A stretch of DNA of 41,570 nucleotides from Steroidobacter sp. (GTDB lineage: Bacteria; Pseudomonadota; Gammaproteobacteria; Steroidobacterales; Steroidobacteraceae). Each line of letters opens with the position of its first letter. Position 1 is the first letter of the stretch. Both the position numbers and the translations under genes were made by a program. This document shows positions 16,512 through 27,305 of the stretch, one piece after another. The stretch is taken from positions 1-41,570 of the forward strand of contig NZ_JAEUPY010000737.1 in NCBI RefSeq assembly GCF_016790065.1. Reading direction: 5' to 3'. The notes beneath the pieces were generated by a model that saw only the letters and a list, made by a program, of their open reading frames with translations, ran no database searches and was not told where the DNA came from.

Positions 16512-18557
16512 ATGCAAACTCCGTGGCCTGTACACGGCATCGGTCCCGATGCGCTAGGGGTCAATTTGAGAAGTCGGAGCTTAGCCCTCACCCAGGGAAT
16601 GGCATTGTTGGCGCTGTTGGGAATGACGGTCGGGATGCCGGCCGCTGCGCGGGGCGTCAGTCCTTATTTGCCGATGGGCATGTCCCCGGACATGGACAGA
16701 AAGATTCAGCGCGTACTCGCTCTCGGCGGCAAGACGGTCATGCGTAAGCCGATCCCGGCGGCCGTGGTGCTGGAAGCGCTGCCGCGCGCTTGTAAAAGTG
16801 ACGAGGCGCTGTGCGCGGAAGTACGTGCTTACCTGCAGCGTTACATGAAAAAGTCCGGCGTCACGCACGCGCGGGTCACTGCTGCCGTCGTCGACGGCGA
16901 TTCGAGCAGCGCGCAGCCGAATGCTCATGGCGTGGACGTGAACGACGCTTGGGAAGCGCGCGTCGGCGGCTATTACCAATGGAACGACTACGTGCTGATC
17001 TCGGCCGGCGCCATCGCGAGCGACGACGAGGTGATCCCCACGGGTTCGCTGCTGAGCTTGGGTACCGACTACGCGCAGCTGGATATCGGCTACCGCGACC
17101 ATTGGTTGTCGCCGCTGAATGACAGCAGCTCGCTGATCAGCACCGAGGCACCCACCATGCCCTCGGTTACGTTGTCCAACTACAAGCCGATCAGTCGGCT
17201 CGGCATCGGCTATGAGGTGTTTGCCGCGGAAATGTCGAAGCAGGAAAACCTTCCTACCCTCGACGGTTTGGGGGTCACATCCGGCAAGCCGAGACTGGCA
17301 GGCATGCAGGGCAGCGTTTCGCCTGCTGAAGGGTTGGGTTTCGCGCTCAGCCGCGTTACTCAATACGGCGGCGGTTCACCCGACGGCGGAACGTTGTCGG
17401 ATTTTCGCAAGGCCCTGATCGGCAGCAATTCGCCCACTCAATTGTCGGAGTTCGGCAATCGCGTGGCATCGCTGACCAGCAGCATCATCTTCCCCGGCAA
17501 GACGCCGTTCGCCGTGCACATGGAATACGCCGGCGAGGACAATGCATACGCCGGCAACTATCGGCTCGGTGCCACCAACATGTCAGTGGGCATCGATTTC
17601 CCGCAGCTGTGGCAAAACTTCGATGTGACTTATGAAGTCTCGGAGTGGCAGAACGCTTGGTACGTTCATCACGTGTACAGGGACGGCCTGGTAAATCGCG
17701 AGCACGTCATTGGCCACTGGTTTGGGGACCAGCGAGTGTTCGGAGATGCGATCGGCGGACAGAGTCATAGCTTGCGCGCGGGCTGGCGTAGCCCTTCGGG
17801 CCGCTATTGGCAGGCCACTTATCGCACCATGTCGCTCGATGAGGCGTGGCGTGTCGCTGGGCCGGAAGTCGGCTATGACACCTTCCAGTCGTTGCGACTG
17901 GACGTGTCGATGGATGTGCGTGGCTTTGCGGTGGACGCCGGCGTGCAGGTAGGCCAGGACGTGTTCGGCGATTCGTTCGCACGCCTGCAAGCTTCTGTCG
18001 ATTTCGCGCAGCCGGGCCCAAGAGGCGGCGGGCGCAGCAGTTACAGCGAGAGCAGCGAATCTGACTGGAGCAAGACGCAGGTGTTCGTCGATGTCGGTGC
18101 CAACTACGGCAGCGTCAAAAAGATCTTCGGCGTGGACATTCCAGTGGTGCGGACCGACTCGGAAGTGACGCCGCACATTGCGTTCGGCGCACGCCGCAAC
18201 GTTTCTCGTCGCAGCGACTTCGGCGTGCGACTGGAATTGGATCGTCTCGACGACAACAACTTGATCTCGCTGCGTGCTCTGGACTATCGGTTCCGATTCA
18301 ACCCCAAGCTGGCGGTGAACGTCTTCGGCGGTGCCGCGCGCTATGACTTCGGATTGCCGGCGTATGGTTACTACTATGGCGCGGGCGTGCAGTACATGGA
18401 CATCTTGCCGGGCTGGGACCTGTCGCTGGATGCCAGACATCATGAGAAACTTGGCCGGGACAAGACGCTGCCGAGCGATCCGCCGATCACGCCGGATCGT
18501 ACCCGGCTGTTCTTCGATGCCGACGGGATTGCCGTTTATCTGAGTCGCCGCTTATAG
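16512..18557 (+). CDS. Wzi-like capsule assembly outer-membrane protein
   Basis: This 681-residue exported protein resembles the capsule assembly Wzi family, outer-membrane beta barrels that hold group 1-type capsule at the cell surface. A signal peptide is visible, with a long basic n-region and hydrophobic core MALLALLGMTVGMP ending AAARG near residue 48. An N-terminal helical section (DMDRKIQRVLALGGKTVMRK, then LQRYMKK) precedes alternating beta-strand segments rich in aromatic residues, such as YAQLDIGYRDHWLSP, FAVHMEYAGEDNAY and NFDVTYEVSEWQNAW, typical of the barrel. The protein ends in an aromatic/hydrophobic strand (GIAVYLSRRL). The start could be further in (a TTG near 16573 has AGGGG upstream). 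Three bases separate it from the next glycosyltransferase gene, so the three plus-strand genes look like one operon. Confidence 0.85.
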   Translation: MQTPWPVHGIGPDALGVNLRSRSLALTQGMALLALLGMTVGMPAAARGVSPYLPMGMSPDMDRKIQRVLALGGKTVMRKPIPAAVVLEALPRACKSDEALCAEVRAYLQRYMKKSGVTHARVTAAVVDGDSSSAQPNAHGVDVNDAWEARVGGYYQWNDYVLISAGAIASDDEVIPTGSLLSLGTDYAQLDIGYRDHWLSPLNDSSSLISTEAPTMPSVTLSNYKPISRLGIGYEVFAAEMSKQENLPTLDGLGVTSGKPRLAGMQGSVSPAEGLGFALSRVTQYGGGSPDGGTLSDFRKALIGSNSPTQLSEFGNRVASLTSSIIFPGKTPFAVHMEYAGEDNAYAGNYRLGATNMSVGIDFPQLWQNFDVTYEVSEWQNAWYVHHVYRDGLVNREHVIGHWFGDQRVFGDAIGGQSHSLRAGWRSPSGRYWQATYRTMSLDEAWRVAGPEVGYDTFQSLRLDVSMDVRGFAVDAGVQVGQDVFGDSFARLQASVDFAQPGPRGGGRSSYSESSESDWSKTQVFVDVGANYGSVKKIFGVDIPVVRTDSEVTPHIAFGARRNVSRRSDFGVRLELDRLDDNNLISLRALDYRFRFNPKLAVNVFGGAARYDFGLPAYGYYYGAGVQYMDILPGWDLSLDARHHEKLGRDKTLPSDPPITPDRTRLFFDADGIAVYLSRRL

Positions 18558-18560
18558 CCC

Positions 18561-19538
18561 ATGAGCGCTGCCGCCGAGCCGTTGATCTCCGTCGCGTTGT
18601 GCACCTACAACGGCGAACGATATCTGCGCCAACAGCTCGACTCGCTGCTGGCGCAGACCTATTCGAATCTGGAGATCGTGGCCGTCGATGACGGCTCGAC
18701 CGATCGCACCGTCGAATTGTTACGAGAGTATGAACAGCGTGACCCACGGCTGCGTGTCGCTGTGAATCCGCGTAACCTCGGCTTCATCCGCAACTTCGAG
18801 CGCACGCTGGTTCTGGCCAAGGGAGCGTTCATTGCGCCCTGCGATCAGGACGACATCTGGCTTCCGGACAAGCTGCGCATCCTGGCCAGCCGCATCGGCA
18901 ATCACGCCATGGCTTATTGCGACTCCGAGCTGATCGATGCCGATGGACGCAGTCTCGGGATGAGCATGTCGCGGTTCTGGGCCATGCAAGACTTGAACGA
19001 CCCCGCGGCACTGATCGTCACCAATTGTGTTTCCGGCCATGCCATGTTGTTCCGGCGCGAGTTGCTCGGTGAGGCTCCGCAGCTGCCGGCGGAAATATTC
19101 CACGACTGGTGGCTGGCGATGTGGGCCGCGGCGAATGGCGGCGTCGTCTACTGCCCGGAAAAATTGGTGCGCTATCGACAGCACGGCAAGAACGTGACTG
19201 ACGTGCTGCGTGCCCATCGTAAACGCGCTCGGCGCATTCCCGGATCAAGGATGAAATCTTTCGACGACACGGCTTGGCGGCTGCGCTATCTATCCACCTT
19301 GCGTCAGCCGCAGGGTGAGTTCTTCGGCGAGCTACACAAGCTCTGGTTACGCAGCGAGACGGCTTGGTTCGCGCCCAGCCTCGCGACGTTCATCCTGCAT
19401 CACCGAGGACGGTTGTATCGATTGTTGCGCAAGGGGCCGGTCAGCCTGGTGCGCAAGTCGATGTCACATATTTTCGGTCTGCGGCTGCGGCGGCTGTTCA
19501 AGCCAGCCAAATATGCACGCATCGTAGCGTCGACCTAG
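18561..19538 (+). CDS. Family 2 glycosyltransferase (rhamnosyltransferase-like)
   Basis: This 325-residue GT-A enzyme begins with ISVALCTYNGERYLRQQLDS, followed by IVAVDDGSTDRT (nucleotide binding) and APCDQDDIWLPDK, whose DQDD is the DxD metal site. SGHAMLFRRELL and FHDWWLAMWAA are the acceptor-side motifs typical of rhamnosyl- and related GT2 transferases. The C-terminal third is basic and amphipathic, suggesting membrane association. It starts three bases after the Wzi-like gene and sits nine bases before another GT2 gene. It probably adds one sugar to a cell-surface polysaccharide; donor and linkage cannot be read from sequence. Confidence 0.9.
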   Translation: MSAAAEPLISVALCTYNGERYLRQQLDSLLAQTYSNLEIVAVDDGSTDRTVELLREYEQRDPRLRVAVNPRNLGFIRNFERTLVLAKGAFIAPCDQDDIWLPDKLRILASRIGNHAMAYCDSELIDADGRSLGMSMSRFWAMQDLNDPAALIVTNCVSGHAMLFRRELLGEAPQLPAEIFHDWWLAMWAAANGGVVYCPEKLVRYRQHGKNVTDVLRAHRKRARRIPGSRMKSFDDTAWRLRYLSTLRQPQGEFFGELHKLWLRSETAWFAPSLATFILHHRGRLYRLLRKGPVSLVRKSMSHIFGLRLRRLFKPAKYARIVAST

Positions 19539-19547
19539 GGCCCGAGC

Positions 19548-20522
19548 ATGTCGCGCGGACCTTTCAGAGCAAGCATCCTACTGCTGGCGTATCGCATGGA
19601 GAAAACGCTGCGTCAGGCGTTGGACGGTGCGCTCGCGCAAACCGTGCCTTGCGAAATCATCGTGTCCGACGACGGCTCGGGCGACGGTAGTCTGGCCATC
19701 GCACAGCAGATCGCAGCTTCGTATTCCGGTCCGCACCGATTGATCGTGCGCGCCAACGAACAGAACCAGGGTTTGTGTCGGCACATCAACACCGTGTCGA
19801 AACTCGCCACCGGTGAGATCTTCGTGTTCATGGCGGCCGACGATGTTTCTTATCCGCAGCGCGTGGCCAAGCTGCTCGCGGCATTCGATGCTCACCCGGA
19901 TGCTTACGCGGTGGGTTCGGCGGTCGACGAGATCGACGCTGAGGATCGCTCGCTACGTCGAGGCGCGTGGTATCTCGAGTCGCCCATGGATCAGCGCAAG
20001 CTGCTGCATCTGGGAAAGTTCGTCACTTTGCTGGGCGCTTCGATGGCGGTGCGCCGCGAGCTGCTGGACGAGTTGCCGCCGCTGAGCGGTCTGGTTGAAG
20101 ACAACATGCTGACCTTGCGGGCCAGCTTGTTCGGCCGGATCTATTGTCTGGAGCAATCGTTGCTGGGCTATCGCCGGCACGACGCCAATCTGGGCGGCAC
20201 GGTGTTCGTTCGCACTGGGCCGAGCAGATCGGCGCGTCGTCAGCGTTACGAGCGCACCATCCGCATGTATCGCGAGATCGCCGACGACCACGAGCGCTGC
20301 TTGCAAGCGTTGCCGCAGCTGGCAGCGGAACGGCGTCACTTGGGTGAGCAGATCGTCTCGATGTATCGCATCGAGGCCGACGGCCGCGAGGCTGTGCTCG
20401 CGTTACCGAAACGCCGCTGGCTGCACCCGATCTGGCAGGGCCTCAAACATCCGGGTCTGAGGCGCAAGTCGTTCGAACGGGCGCTGAAGCTGGCGATACC
20501 GCGGCGTTGGCTCTTGTCCTGA
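19548..20522 (+). CDS. Family 2 glycosyltransferase
   Basis: This 324-residue protein has a GT-A/GT2 fold: ASILLLAYRMEKTLRQALDG, IIVSDDGSGDGS and VFMAADDVSYPQR, with AADD as the metal-binding motif. SGLVEDNMLTLRASLFG with its central ED matches the catalytic-base region (usually ED or DE) of GT2 enzymes. The C-terminus is basic (LKHPGLRRKSFERALKLAI). It is related in layout to the preceding GT2, but the sequences are clearly different, so this is not a recent tandem duplication. It is the last gene of the Wzi-GT2-GT2 run and is convergent with hemL seven bases away. Confidence 0.88.
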   Translation: MSRGPFRASILLLAYRMEKTLRQALDGALAQTVPCEIIVSDDGSGDGSLAIAQQIAASYSGPHRLIVRANEQNQGLCRHINTVSKLATGEIFVFMAADDVSYPQRVAKLLAAFDAHPDAYAVGSAVDEIDAEDRSLRRGAWYLESPMDQRKLLHLGKFVTLLGASMAVRRELLDELPPLSGLVEDNMLTLRASLFGRIYCLEQSLLGYRRHDANLGGTVFVRTGPSRSARRQRYERTIRMYREIADDHERCLQALPQLAAERRHLGEQIVSMYRIEADGREAVLALPKRRWLHPIWQGLKHPGLRRKSFERALKLAIPRRWLLS

Positions 20523-20529
20523 GCCGGAA

Positions 20530-21798
<1,269 letters not shown>

Positions 21799-21890
21799 GG
21801 GCAAAACTCCGCAGGTCTTAAGCCGTGCAGTGTAAGCCATCGAGCTCCACGCCATCGAGCAAGCAGCTCCCATCCCTGCCGTCACTTCCC

Positions 21891-21896
21891 TATAAT
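21891..21896 (+). promoter_or_regulatory. Perfect -10 box upstream of rubredoxin
   Basis: TATAAT lies 43 bases before the rubredoxin ATG on the same strand, within the hemL/rubA divergent region. No -35 hexamer with more than three matches lies 16-18 bp upstream, so an activator or another sigma-70 contact may be needed. Transcription would start near 21903. Confidence 0.5.
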
Positions 21897-21938
21897 CCGG
21901 CCCCTTCTTACCTTCTGGTTCGAGTCGGCGTCAGCGAA

Positions 21939-22103
21939 ATGAAAGCCTACATGTGCGTGATCTGCGGTTACGTCTACGAAGAAGAAAAAGGCGATCCCGC
22001 ATCCGGCATTGCTGCCGGCACGCGCTGGGACGACGTGCCGCTGTCGTGGCGCTGCCCGGACTGTGGCGCCGGCAAAGAAGACTTCGAGATGGTTGAGGTG
22101 TGA
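21939..22103 (+). CDS. rubA: Rubredoxin
   Basis: This 54-residue iron-sulfur electron carrier has the two CxxC knuckles of rubredoxin: CVICGYVYEEEKGDP near residues 6-20 and CPDCGAGKEDFEMVEV at the C-terminus, with the conserved GTRWDDVPLSWRCP in between. One iron is bound by the four cysteines. ATG 21939 gives the standard rubredoxin length; an upstream in-frame extension to 21825 is Pro/Ser-rich and crosses the -10 box, so it is not real. It is divergent from hemL and ends two bases before the convergent TraB/GumN gene. In proteobacteria such rubredoxins pair with alkane hydroxylase or NO/oxygen reduction, but no partner gene is in the window. Confidence 0.96.
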   Translation: MKAYMCVICGYVYEEEKGDPASGIAAGTRWDDVPLSWRCPDCGAGKEDFEMVEV

Positions 22104-22105
22104 GC

Positions 22106-22972
22106 CTAGTGTTGGGTCACTTTGTGGCCCTTGCCTTCCAATAGCGCGATCAGGCTGTCCTTGCCCACCAGGTGCAGCGTTCCGACCACCACCAGATAGT
22201 CTTCGCGATCGTCGAGCAACGCCTCGACCTGGCTCAGCCAGCGGCGATTGCGTTCGGTGGTCAGGGGGCGGTACAGGTCCGGGTATTGATCGAAGCCTTC
22301 CGCCAGCAGCGCCGCCAGTGCCTTGCTGTCGCCGCGCCGCCAGGCCGATAACAGCTCATCGATTTCCTGCGCGATCCGGTCCGCATCCTCGATGCTATAG
22401 AGCAGGAATTCGCGCTGCTGCTGGTCCGGCAAGCCGGCCAGCATGGTCAGCTGTTCACGCAACGTTTCCAGGCCGTGAATCGGCTTCTTGTCCGCCACCG
22501 CGCGTGCGGTGAACCGCTGTTCGACGCCGGAAGTCGGTGCCAGGCCCATCTTCATGAGCTGCAGCTGGACCAGCGTCATGGCCGCGAACCAGGGTTTGAA
22601 GCGATTCAACAATTCGGGATCGATACCGAGATCCTGAGCGCGCGTCGCCAGTCGGGAGTAGGTGGCTTTGCCGAGCTGTTGTTCGAGCGATTGACCGGCC
22701 GGCAGCATGCCCAGCTCCAGCGTGACCTGCTGGGTTTCCAGCGGATCGAGATCGTCCATGTCGATCTCCATCAACAACACTTCCGACTCTTTATAGGCCT
22801 GATCGAGCGCGGCGGGCAGTTGCTCGGACTCGTTGAGAAAGTGCACTGAGCCGAGCAGGTAGACGGTGTTGGTCTTGCCCTTCAGCGACCACAGACTATG
22901 GTGCTGCTGATCGGCGGCCGGTGTGCACGCGCTGAACCAGAGCGCGCACAGCGCGACGAGTACTTGCTTCAC
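22106..22972 (-). CDS. TraB/GumN-family lipoprotein
   Basis: This 288-residue protein has an N-terminal export signal (VLVALCALWFSAC) whose final Cys at residue 16 fits a lipobox, so it is probably an envelope lipoprotein. The mature part shows the TraB/GumN (Tiki-related) signature: VYLLGSVHFLNESEQLP with the GSxH motif, VLLMEIDMDDLD, and near the end YLVVVGTLHLVGKDSL with the second conserved His and Gly. The family is thought to hold a metal-dependent hydrolase or protease-like fold, but the bacterial role is unproven. The start is GTG 22972 (ATAACTCA just before, weak ribosome site). The next gene upstream on this strand is cpdA, with palindromic DNA in the 105-base gap. Confidence 0.85.
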   Translation of the reverse strand: MKQVLVALCALWFSACTPAADQQHHSLWSLKGKTNTVYLLGSVHFLNESEQLPAALDQAYKESEVLLMEIDMDDLDPLETQQVTLELGMLPAGQSLEQQLGKATYSRLATRAQDLGIDPELLNRFKPWFAAMTLVQLQLMKMGLAPTSGVEQRFTARAVADKKPIHGLETLREQLTMLAGLPDQQQREFLLYSIEDADRIAQEIDELLSAWRRGDSKALAALLAEGFDQYPDLYRPLTTERNRRWLSQVEALLDDREDYLVVVGTLHLVGKDSLIALLEGKGHKVTQH

Positions 22973-23027
22973 TGAGTTATCCCGACGTTGACGCCGGCTC
23001 GCAGAGTACCTCAGCTAGAACAGCCCC

Positions 23028-23091
23028 GGGTACATGGACGTACCCCGACGCCGCAGGCGGCGAGCGAGAGGCAAAAGTCACGCCTTTTGCC
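23028..23091. repeat. Cluster of three consecutive inverted repeats after cpdA
   Basis: Three hairpins follow each other within 64 bases: GGGTAC/GTACCC (23028-23045, 6-nt loop ATGGAC), CGCCG/CGGCG (23049-23062, 4-nt loop), and GGCAAAAG/CTTTTGCC (23070-23091, 6-nt loop). The last one covers the cpdA stop codon (23078-23080). No T-run follows. The arrangement resembles extragenic palindromic (REP-like) elements. Only one copy is in this window. Confidence 0.55.
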
Positions 23092-23896
23092 GGTTCGCAA
23101 CTCGGGCCGTGGCAGGATGCCCGGTCCCGAGTTCATTAGAAATGTAAGTTTCCAGCCAGCACACTTCGGTGGCGATGGCGCCGTCCGGCATCAATTCCAG
23201 CACGCGATAGCCGGGCGGCCGATTGTCGATGGCGAAGTCGACGCTGCCGGGCAGGAATTGGGCACAGGTGGCTGGCGTCGCCATGAAGCGCACGCCATGA
23301 ATGAAACTGTCGAGCGACTGGTGCACGTGGCCCCACAGGACGCCGCGCACGTTCGAATGTTCGCGCACGATGGTCATGAACTCGTCGGCGTCATACAGCC
23401 CGACCTGGTCCAGCCACTTGCTACGGATGGCGATGGGGTGATGGTGCAAGCACACCAGCACGTGATGGTTGCGATGTGTGCGCAACACTTCACGCAAATA
23501 CTCCAGCTGCTCGGCGCCGACGCGGCCGGCGGCGTCGTTGGCCACCCACGAGTCCAGCATGACCACCAGCCAACGGCCGAATTCGGTATGCCCGCCGACC
23601 TTGAACGGGCCGCCGCGCAGGGCTGCTCGCATGTGGTCGGGTAGGTCGTGATTGCCCGACAGGCACAGCACCGGCGCGCGCGAGGTGCCGAAAACCTGGC
23701 GAACCCAGCGGTAGCCGTCCGGGTCGTCTTGCACCAAGTCGCCCGTCAGCAACACTCCGTCGGCACGGTGACTGCGCCGTTGGGCATCGGCGACCGCGGC
23801 CTGCAGTGCCGGCAAGCTGGCCACGCCGCGCAGGCGGCCGCTGGCTTCGCCGAACAGGTGCAGATCGCTGAACTGAATGAGACGGACCGATTGCAT
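23078..23896 (-). CDS. cpdA: Calcineurin-type phosphodiesterase, CpdA/Icc-like (3',5'-cAMP phosphodiesterase)
   Basis: This 272-residue class III cyclic-nucleotide phosphodiesterase is expected to hydrolyse cAMP in the cytoplasm. The metallophosphoesterase motifs are in order: FSDLHLFG (D-x-H, residues 9-16), GDLVQDD (GD), GNHDLP (GNHD), LVCLHHHPI (H) and GVLWGHVHQSLD (GHxH). The length matches E. coli CpdA (275). The start is ATG 23896, with no strong ribosome site. A palindrome overlaps its stop codon. Other members of the superfamily act on different phosphodiesters, so the cAMP assignment rests on overall similarity. Confidence 0.88.
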   Translation of the reverse strand: MQSVRLIQFSDLHLFGEASGRLRGVASLPALQAAVADAQRRSHRADGVLLTGDLVQDDPDGYRWVRQVFGTSRAPVLCLSGNHDLPDHMRAALRGGPFKVGGHTEFGRWLVVMLDSWVANDAAGRVGAEQLEYLREVLRTHRNHHVLVCLHHHPIAIRSKWLDQVGLYDADEFMTIVREHSNVRGVLWGHVHQSLDSFIHGVRFMATPATCAQFLPGSVDFAIDNRPPGYRVLELMPDGAIATEVCWLETYISNELGTGHPATARVANRQKA

Positions 23897-24266
23897 TTGG
23901 GCTAGCGTCTACTCGCTACATAATGGGGCAAAATAGCCACAATGATCGTAGCAACGGGGTTGGGGCGAAACGGTGACCAGTGTCTAATCGCATGGCTCGG
24001 GCACTCCCCAGCCTCCAGTTTTGCGCTTCGTTTCACAAAGGCTCAGGCGTCGGAAACGTTCCCAATTCTGACTGGCGAGCTGGGCTTTCGTTCGCCGGTC
24101 CTGCGCGTCCATGCGCTCCCGGCATTCGGGCATCCTGCCCAGCACATGCAATTTGGCGATCTGCATTGCCCCACCCCGCCCCATAGTCCAAAATGCGCGG
24201 CCTTCTCGGCCGCTCATGCCACGCCTTTGGGCCAGCCTTCATACGCACTTTTCGAGATATTTTCCG
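23897..24266. other. Divergent intergenic region between cpdA and tkt
   Basis: This 370-base stretch has no convincing gene. It must contain promoters for cpdA and for the tkt-gap-pgk-pyk operon, but I could not find a -35/-10 pair with good spacing for either. A perfect 6-bp hairpin (GCGGCC/GGCCGC, 5-nt loop) lies at 24197-24213 in the expected tkt leader. A minus-strand frame of up to 77 codons (23984-24217) encodes an Arg/Cys-rich sequence of no known family and is probably not real. No riboswitch motif was recognised. Confidence 0.5.
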
Positions 24267-26270
24267 ATGCAGACATCGCACCGCCGGCAGCTCGCCAACG
24301 CCATTCGCGCCCTGGCGATGGACGCCGTGCAAAAGGCCAACTCCGGGCATCCGGGGATGCCCATGGGCATGGCCGACCTGGCCGAAGTCTTGTGGAACGA
24401 TCACCTCAAGCACAATCCCGGGAATCCACTGTGGTCGGACCGCGACCGGTTCGTGGTTTCCAACGGCCACGGCTCGATGCTGCTGTACTCGCTGCTGCAT
24501 CTGACGGGCTACCCGCTGTCCATCGAGGATTTGCAGAAGTTCCGGCAGCTCGGCTCGCATACCGCCGGCCATCCCGAACACGACGCGCACCTGGGCATCG
24601 AGACCACGACTGGCCCGCTCGGCCAGGGTCTGGCGAACGCCGTCGGCATGGCGCTGGCTGAAAAGCACCTGGCCGCGCAGTTCAACAAGCCCGGCCACGA
24701 GATCGTCGACCATCGCACCTGGGTGTTCCTGGGCGACGGTTGCTTGATGGAAGGCGTGTCGCACGAGGCCTGTTCGCTGGCCGGCACCTTGAAGCTGGGC
24801 AAGCTGATCGCGTTCTACGACGACAACGGCATTTCCATCGACGGCGAAGTGCACGGCTGGTTCACGGACGACACGCCGAAGCGCTTCGAAGCGTACGGCT
24901 GGCACGTGGTGCCGAATGTCGACGGCCATGATCCGGCGGCCATCGAAAAGGCCATCGCCGCGGCCGTGGCTCAGACCGACAAGCCCAGCCTGATCTGCGC
25001 CAAGACCATCATCGGCTGGGGCTCGCCCAACAAGCAGGGCACCGAAGCCACGCACGGCGCGGCGCTTGGCCCGGACGAAGTGGCTGCGACTCGCAAACAC
25101 CTCGACTGGAATTACGAGCCGTTCGTGATCCCCGAGGAGATTCGCAAGGGTTGGGACGCGAAAGCCAAGGGCACCCAGCGTGAAGCCGACTGGCAGGAAC
25201 GCTTCAACTCCTACCAGTCCAAGTTCCCCGAGCTGGCCGCCGAGTATCAGCGTCGCCAGGCCGGCGAGCTGCCCAAGGCCTGGAAAGAAGTCGTCGCCAA
25301 ATATGTGGCCGACGTTGCGAAGGAGAGTAAGCCGTTGGCCACTCGCCAGTCCTCGCAGGCGTCACTCAACGCCTACGGCCCTGGACTGCCTGAGTTGTTG
25401 GGCGGCTCGGCCGATCTCACCGGATCGAACAACACCAATCGCAAGGACTCGGTCTCCATCACTGGCGAGGCTGCTGGCGGCAACTACATTCACTACGGCG
25501 TGCGCGAGTTCGGCATGTCCGCGATCATGAATGGCCTGGCTTTGCACGGCGGCGTGATTCCTTACGGCGGCACGTTCCTGGTGTTCTCCGACTACGCTCG
25601 CAACGCCATGCGCATGTCGGCGTTGATGAAACAGCGCGTGATCTACGTGATGACTCACGACTCTATCGGCTTGGGCGAAGACGGCCCGACCCATCAACCG
25701 GTGGAACATGTGCCGAGCCTGCGCCTGATTCCGAACATGACGGTCTGGCGTCCCTGCGACAGCACTGAAACGGCAGTCGCCTGGGCGGATTCCATCGAAC
25801 GTCGCGACGGTCCGTCGACGCTGGCGCTCACTCGCCAGGCATTGCCGCCGCAGCCGCGCACCGAACAGCAGATCGCCAACATTCGTCGCGGCGGTTACGT
25901 GCTGAAGGATTCCGAAGGCACGCCCGACGTGATCCTGATCGCGACCGGCTCGGAAGTGGCTCTCGCAGTGGAAGCTGCCGGCCTGTTGCAACAGAACGGC
26001 AAGCGAGTCCGCGTAGTGTCCATGCCGAGCACCGACGTGTTCGACGCGCAGGACGAGGCTTATCGCGAGCAGGTATTGCCGCGCGCTGTCGAAGCACGCG
26101 TCGCCATCGAGGCGGCGGCCCCCGACACGTGGTACCGCTATGTCGGTACGCGTGGCGCCATCGTCGGCATGACGACGTTCGGCGCCTCCGGTGTCGCCAA
26201 GGATTTGTTCAAGCACTTTGGTTTCAGCGCGGACAATGTCGTTCGCACCGCGACCAAGCTGCTGCAGTGA
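24267..26270 (+). CDS. tkt: Transketolase
   Basis: This 667-residue thiamine-diphosphate enzyme moves two-carbon units in the pentose phosphate pathway and Calvin-type cycles. It has the canonical N-terminus [20 protein letters not shown] followed by HPGMPMG, the ThDP/Mg motif [13 protein letters not shown], the pyrimidine-domain segment [14 protein letters not shown], and [19 protein letters not shown]. The length equals the E. coli enzyme (663). ATG 24267 is chosen because the family starts there; the frame is open upstream to 24111, but that part is unlike transketolase. It is the first gene of a tightly spaced run with gap (19 bases), pgk (2), pyk (13) and an acylase gene (8). Confidence 0.97.
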   Translation: MQTSHRRQLANAIRALAMDAVQKANSGHPGMPMGMADLAEVLWNDHLKHNPGNPLWSDRDRFVVSNGHGSMLLYSLLHLTGYPLSIEDLQKFRQLGSHTAGHPEHDAHLGIETTTGPLGQGLANAVGMALAEKHLAAQFNKPGHEIVDHRTWVFLGDGCLMEGVSHEACSLAGTLKLGKLIAFYDDNGISIDGEVHGWFTDDTPKRFEAYGWHVVPNVDGHDPAAIEKAIAAAVAQTDKPSLICAKTIIGWGSPNKQGTEATHGAALGPDEVAATRKHLDWNYEPFVIPEEIRKGWDAKAKGTQREADWQERFNSYQSKFPELAAEYQRRQAGELPKAWKEVVAKYVADVAKESKPLATRQSSQASLNAYGPGLPELLGGSADLTGSNNTNRKDSVSITGEAAGGNYIHYGVREFGMSAIMNGLALHGGVIPYGGTFLVFSDYARNAMRMSALMKQRVIYVMTHDSIGLGEDGPTHQPVEHVPSLRLIPNMTVWRPCDSTETAVAWADSIERRDGPSTLALTRQALPPQPRTEQQIANIRRGGYVLKDSEGTPDVILIATGSEVALAVEAAGLLQQNGKRVRVVSMPSTDVFDAQDEAYREQVLPRAVEARVAIEAAAPDTWYRYVGTRGAIVGMTTFGASGVAKDLFKHFGFSADNVVRTATKLLQ

Positions 26271-26289
26271 TTCTAACGAGGTAACGAGA

Positions 26290-27303
26290 ATGCCCATCAA
26301 GGTTGGTATCAACGGCTACGGTCGCATCGGTCGCAACATCCTGCGTGCGGTGTACGAGGCGAATCGCCAGAAAGAGATTCAAATCGTCGCGATCAACGAT
26401 CTCGGCGACGCGCAGACCAACGCGCACCTCACTCGCTACGACACCGTGCACGGCAAGTTCAACGGCGAGGTCTCGGTCGATGGCGACTCGCTGGTCATCA
26501 ATGGCGACCGCATCAAGGTGCTGGCCGAGCGCGATCCGGCCAAGTTGCCTTGGGGTCAGCTGGGCGTCGACTACGTGTTCGAGTGCACCGGTCTGTTCAC
26601 CAGCAAGGCGAAGGCGGGTCTGCACATCCAGGGCGGCGCGAAGAAAGTCGTGATCTCCGCTCCTGGTGAGAAGGACGTCGATGCGACGGTCGTCTACGGC
26701 GTGAACCACAACACGCTCAAGGCCAGCCACACCGTCATCTCCAACGCTTCGTGCACCACCAACTGCTTGGCGCCGCTCGCCAAGGTGTTGCACGAGAAGA
26801 TCGGCATCGTGTCGGGCGTGATGAACACCATCCACTCGTACACCAACGATCAAGTGCTGACCGACGTGTTCCACAAGGATCTGCGTCGCGCCCGCTCAGC
26901 CACTCAGTCCATGATCCCGACCAAGACCGGCGCTGCTGCGGCTGTCGGCCTGGTGCTACCGGAATTGAACGGCAAGCTGGATGGTTTTTCGGTGCGTGTG
27001 CCGACCATCAACGTGTCGCTGGTCGACCTGAGCTTCGTCGCCAAGCGTGCAACGTCGATCGAAGAGATCAACGCCGTGATGAAGGAAGCCGCCAACGGTG
27101 CGTTCAAGGGCATCCTGGCATACACCGACGGCCCGTTGGTGTCGGTGGACTTCAACCATGACCCGCATTCCTCGTCCTACGACGCCACCATGACCAAGGT
27201 CATCGACGGCACGCTGGTGAAGGTGTGCTCGTGGTACGACAACGAGTGGGGCTTCTCCAACCGCATGTTGGACACCACGGTGGCCTGGTCGAAGGCGGTC
27301 TGA
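26290..27303 (+). CDS. gap: Glyceraldehyde-3-phosphate dehydrogenase, type I (NAD-dependent)
   Basis: This 337-residue glycolytic enzyme oxidises and phosphorylates glyceraldehyde 3-phosphate. The N-terminal [17 protein letters not shown] binds NAD, and the Asp in IVAINDLGD is the residue that favours NAD over [22 protein letters not shown] contains the catalytic Cys, and HSYTNDQ has the catalytic-region His-Ser-Tyr. [12 protein letters not shown] closes the protein as expected. The start is ATG 26290, with GAGG 9-12 bases upstream. It lies in the tkt-gap-pgk-pyk operon, where all neighbours are central-carbon enzymes. Its sequence is of the GapA type rather than erythrose-4-phosphate dehydrogenase, although related activity cannot be excluded. 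Confidence 0.96.
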   Translation: MPIKVGINGYGRIGRNILRAVYEANRQKEIQIVAINDLGDAQTNAHLTRYDTVHGKFNGEVSVDGDSLVINGDRIKVLAERDPAKLPWGQLGVDYVFECTGLFTSKAKAGLHIQGGAKKVVISAPGEKDVDATVVYGVNHNTLKASHTVISNASCTTNCLAPLAKVLHEKIGIVSGVMNTIHSYTNDQVLTDVFHKDLRRARSATQSMIPTKTGAAAAVGLVLPELNGKLDGFSVRVPTINVSLVDLSFVAKRATSIEEINAVMKEAANGAFKGILAYTDGPLVSVDFNHDPHSSSYDATMTKVIDGTLVKVCSWYDNEWGFSNRMLDTTVAWSKAV

Positions 27304-27305
27304 TC

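Noticed and set aside
23984-24217. 77-codon minus-strand frame in the cpdA-tkt gap
   Set aside because: No family resemblance and Arg/Cys-rich; the G-rich stretch before the internal ATG is probably chance. Kept only as a note in the gap description.
24033-25100. 355-codon minus-strand frame
   Set aside because: It mostly lies opposite the transketolase gene, and its sequence resembles nothing.
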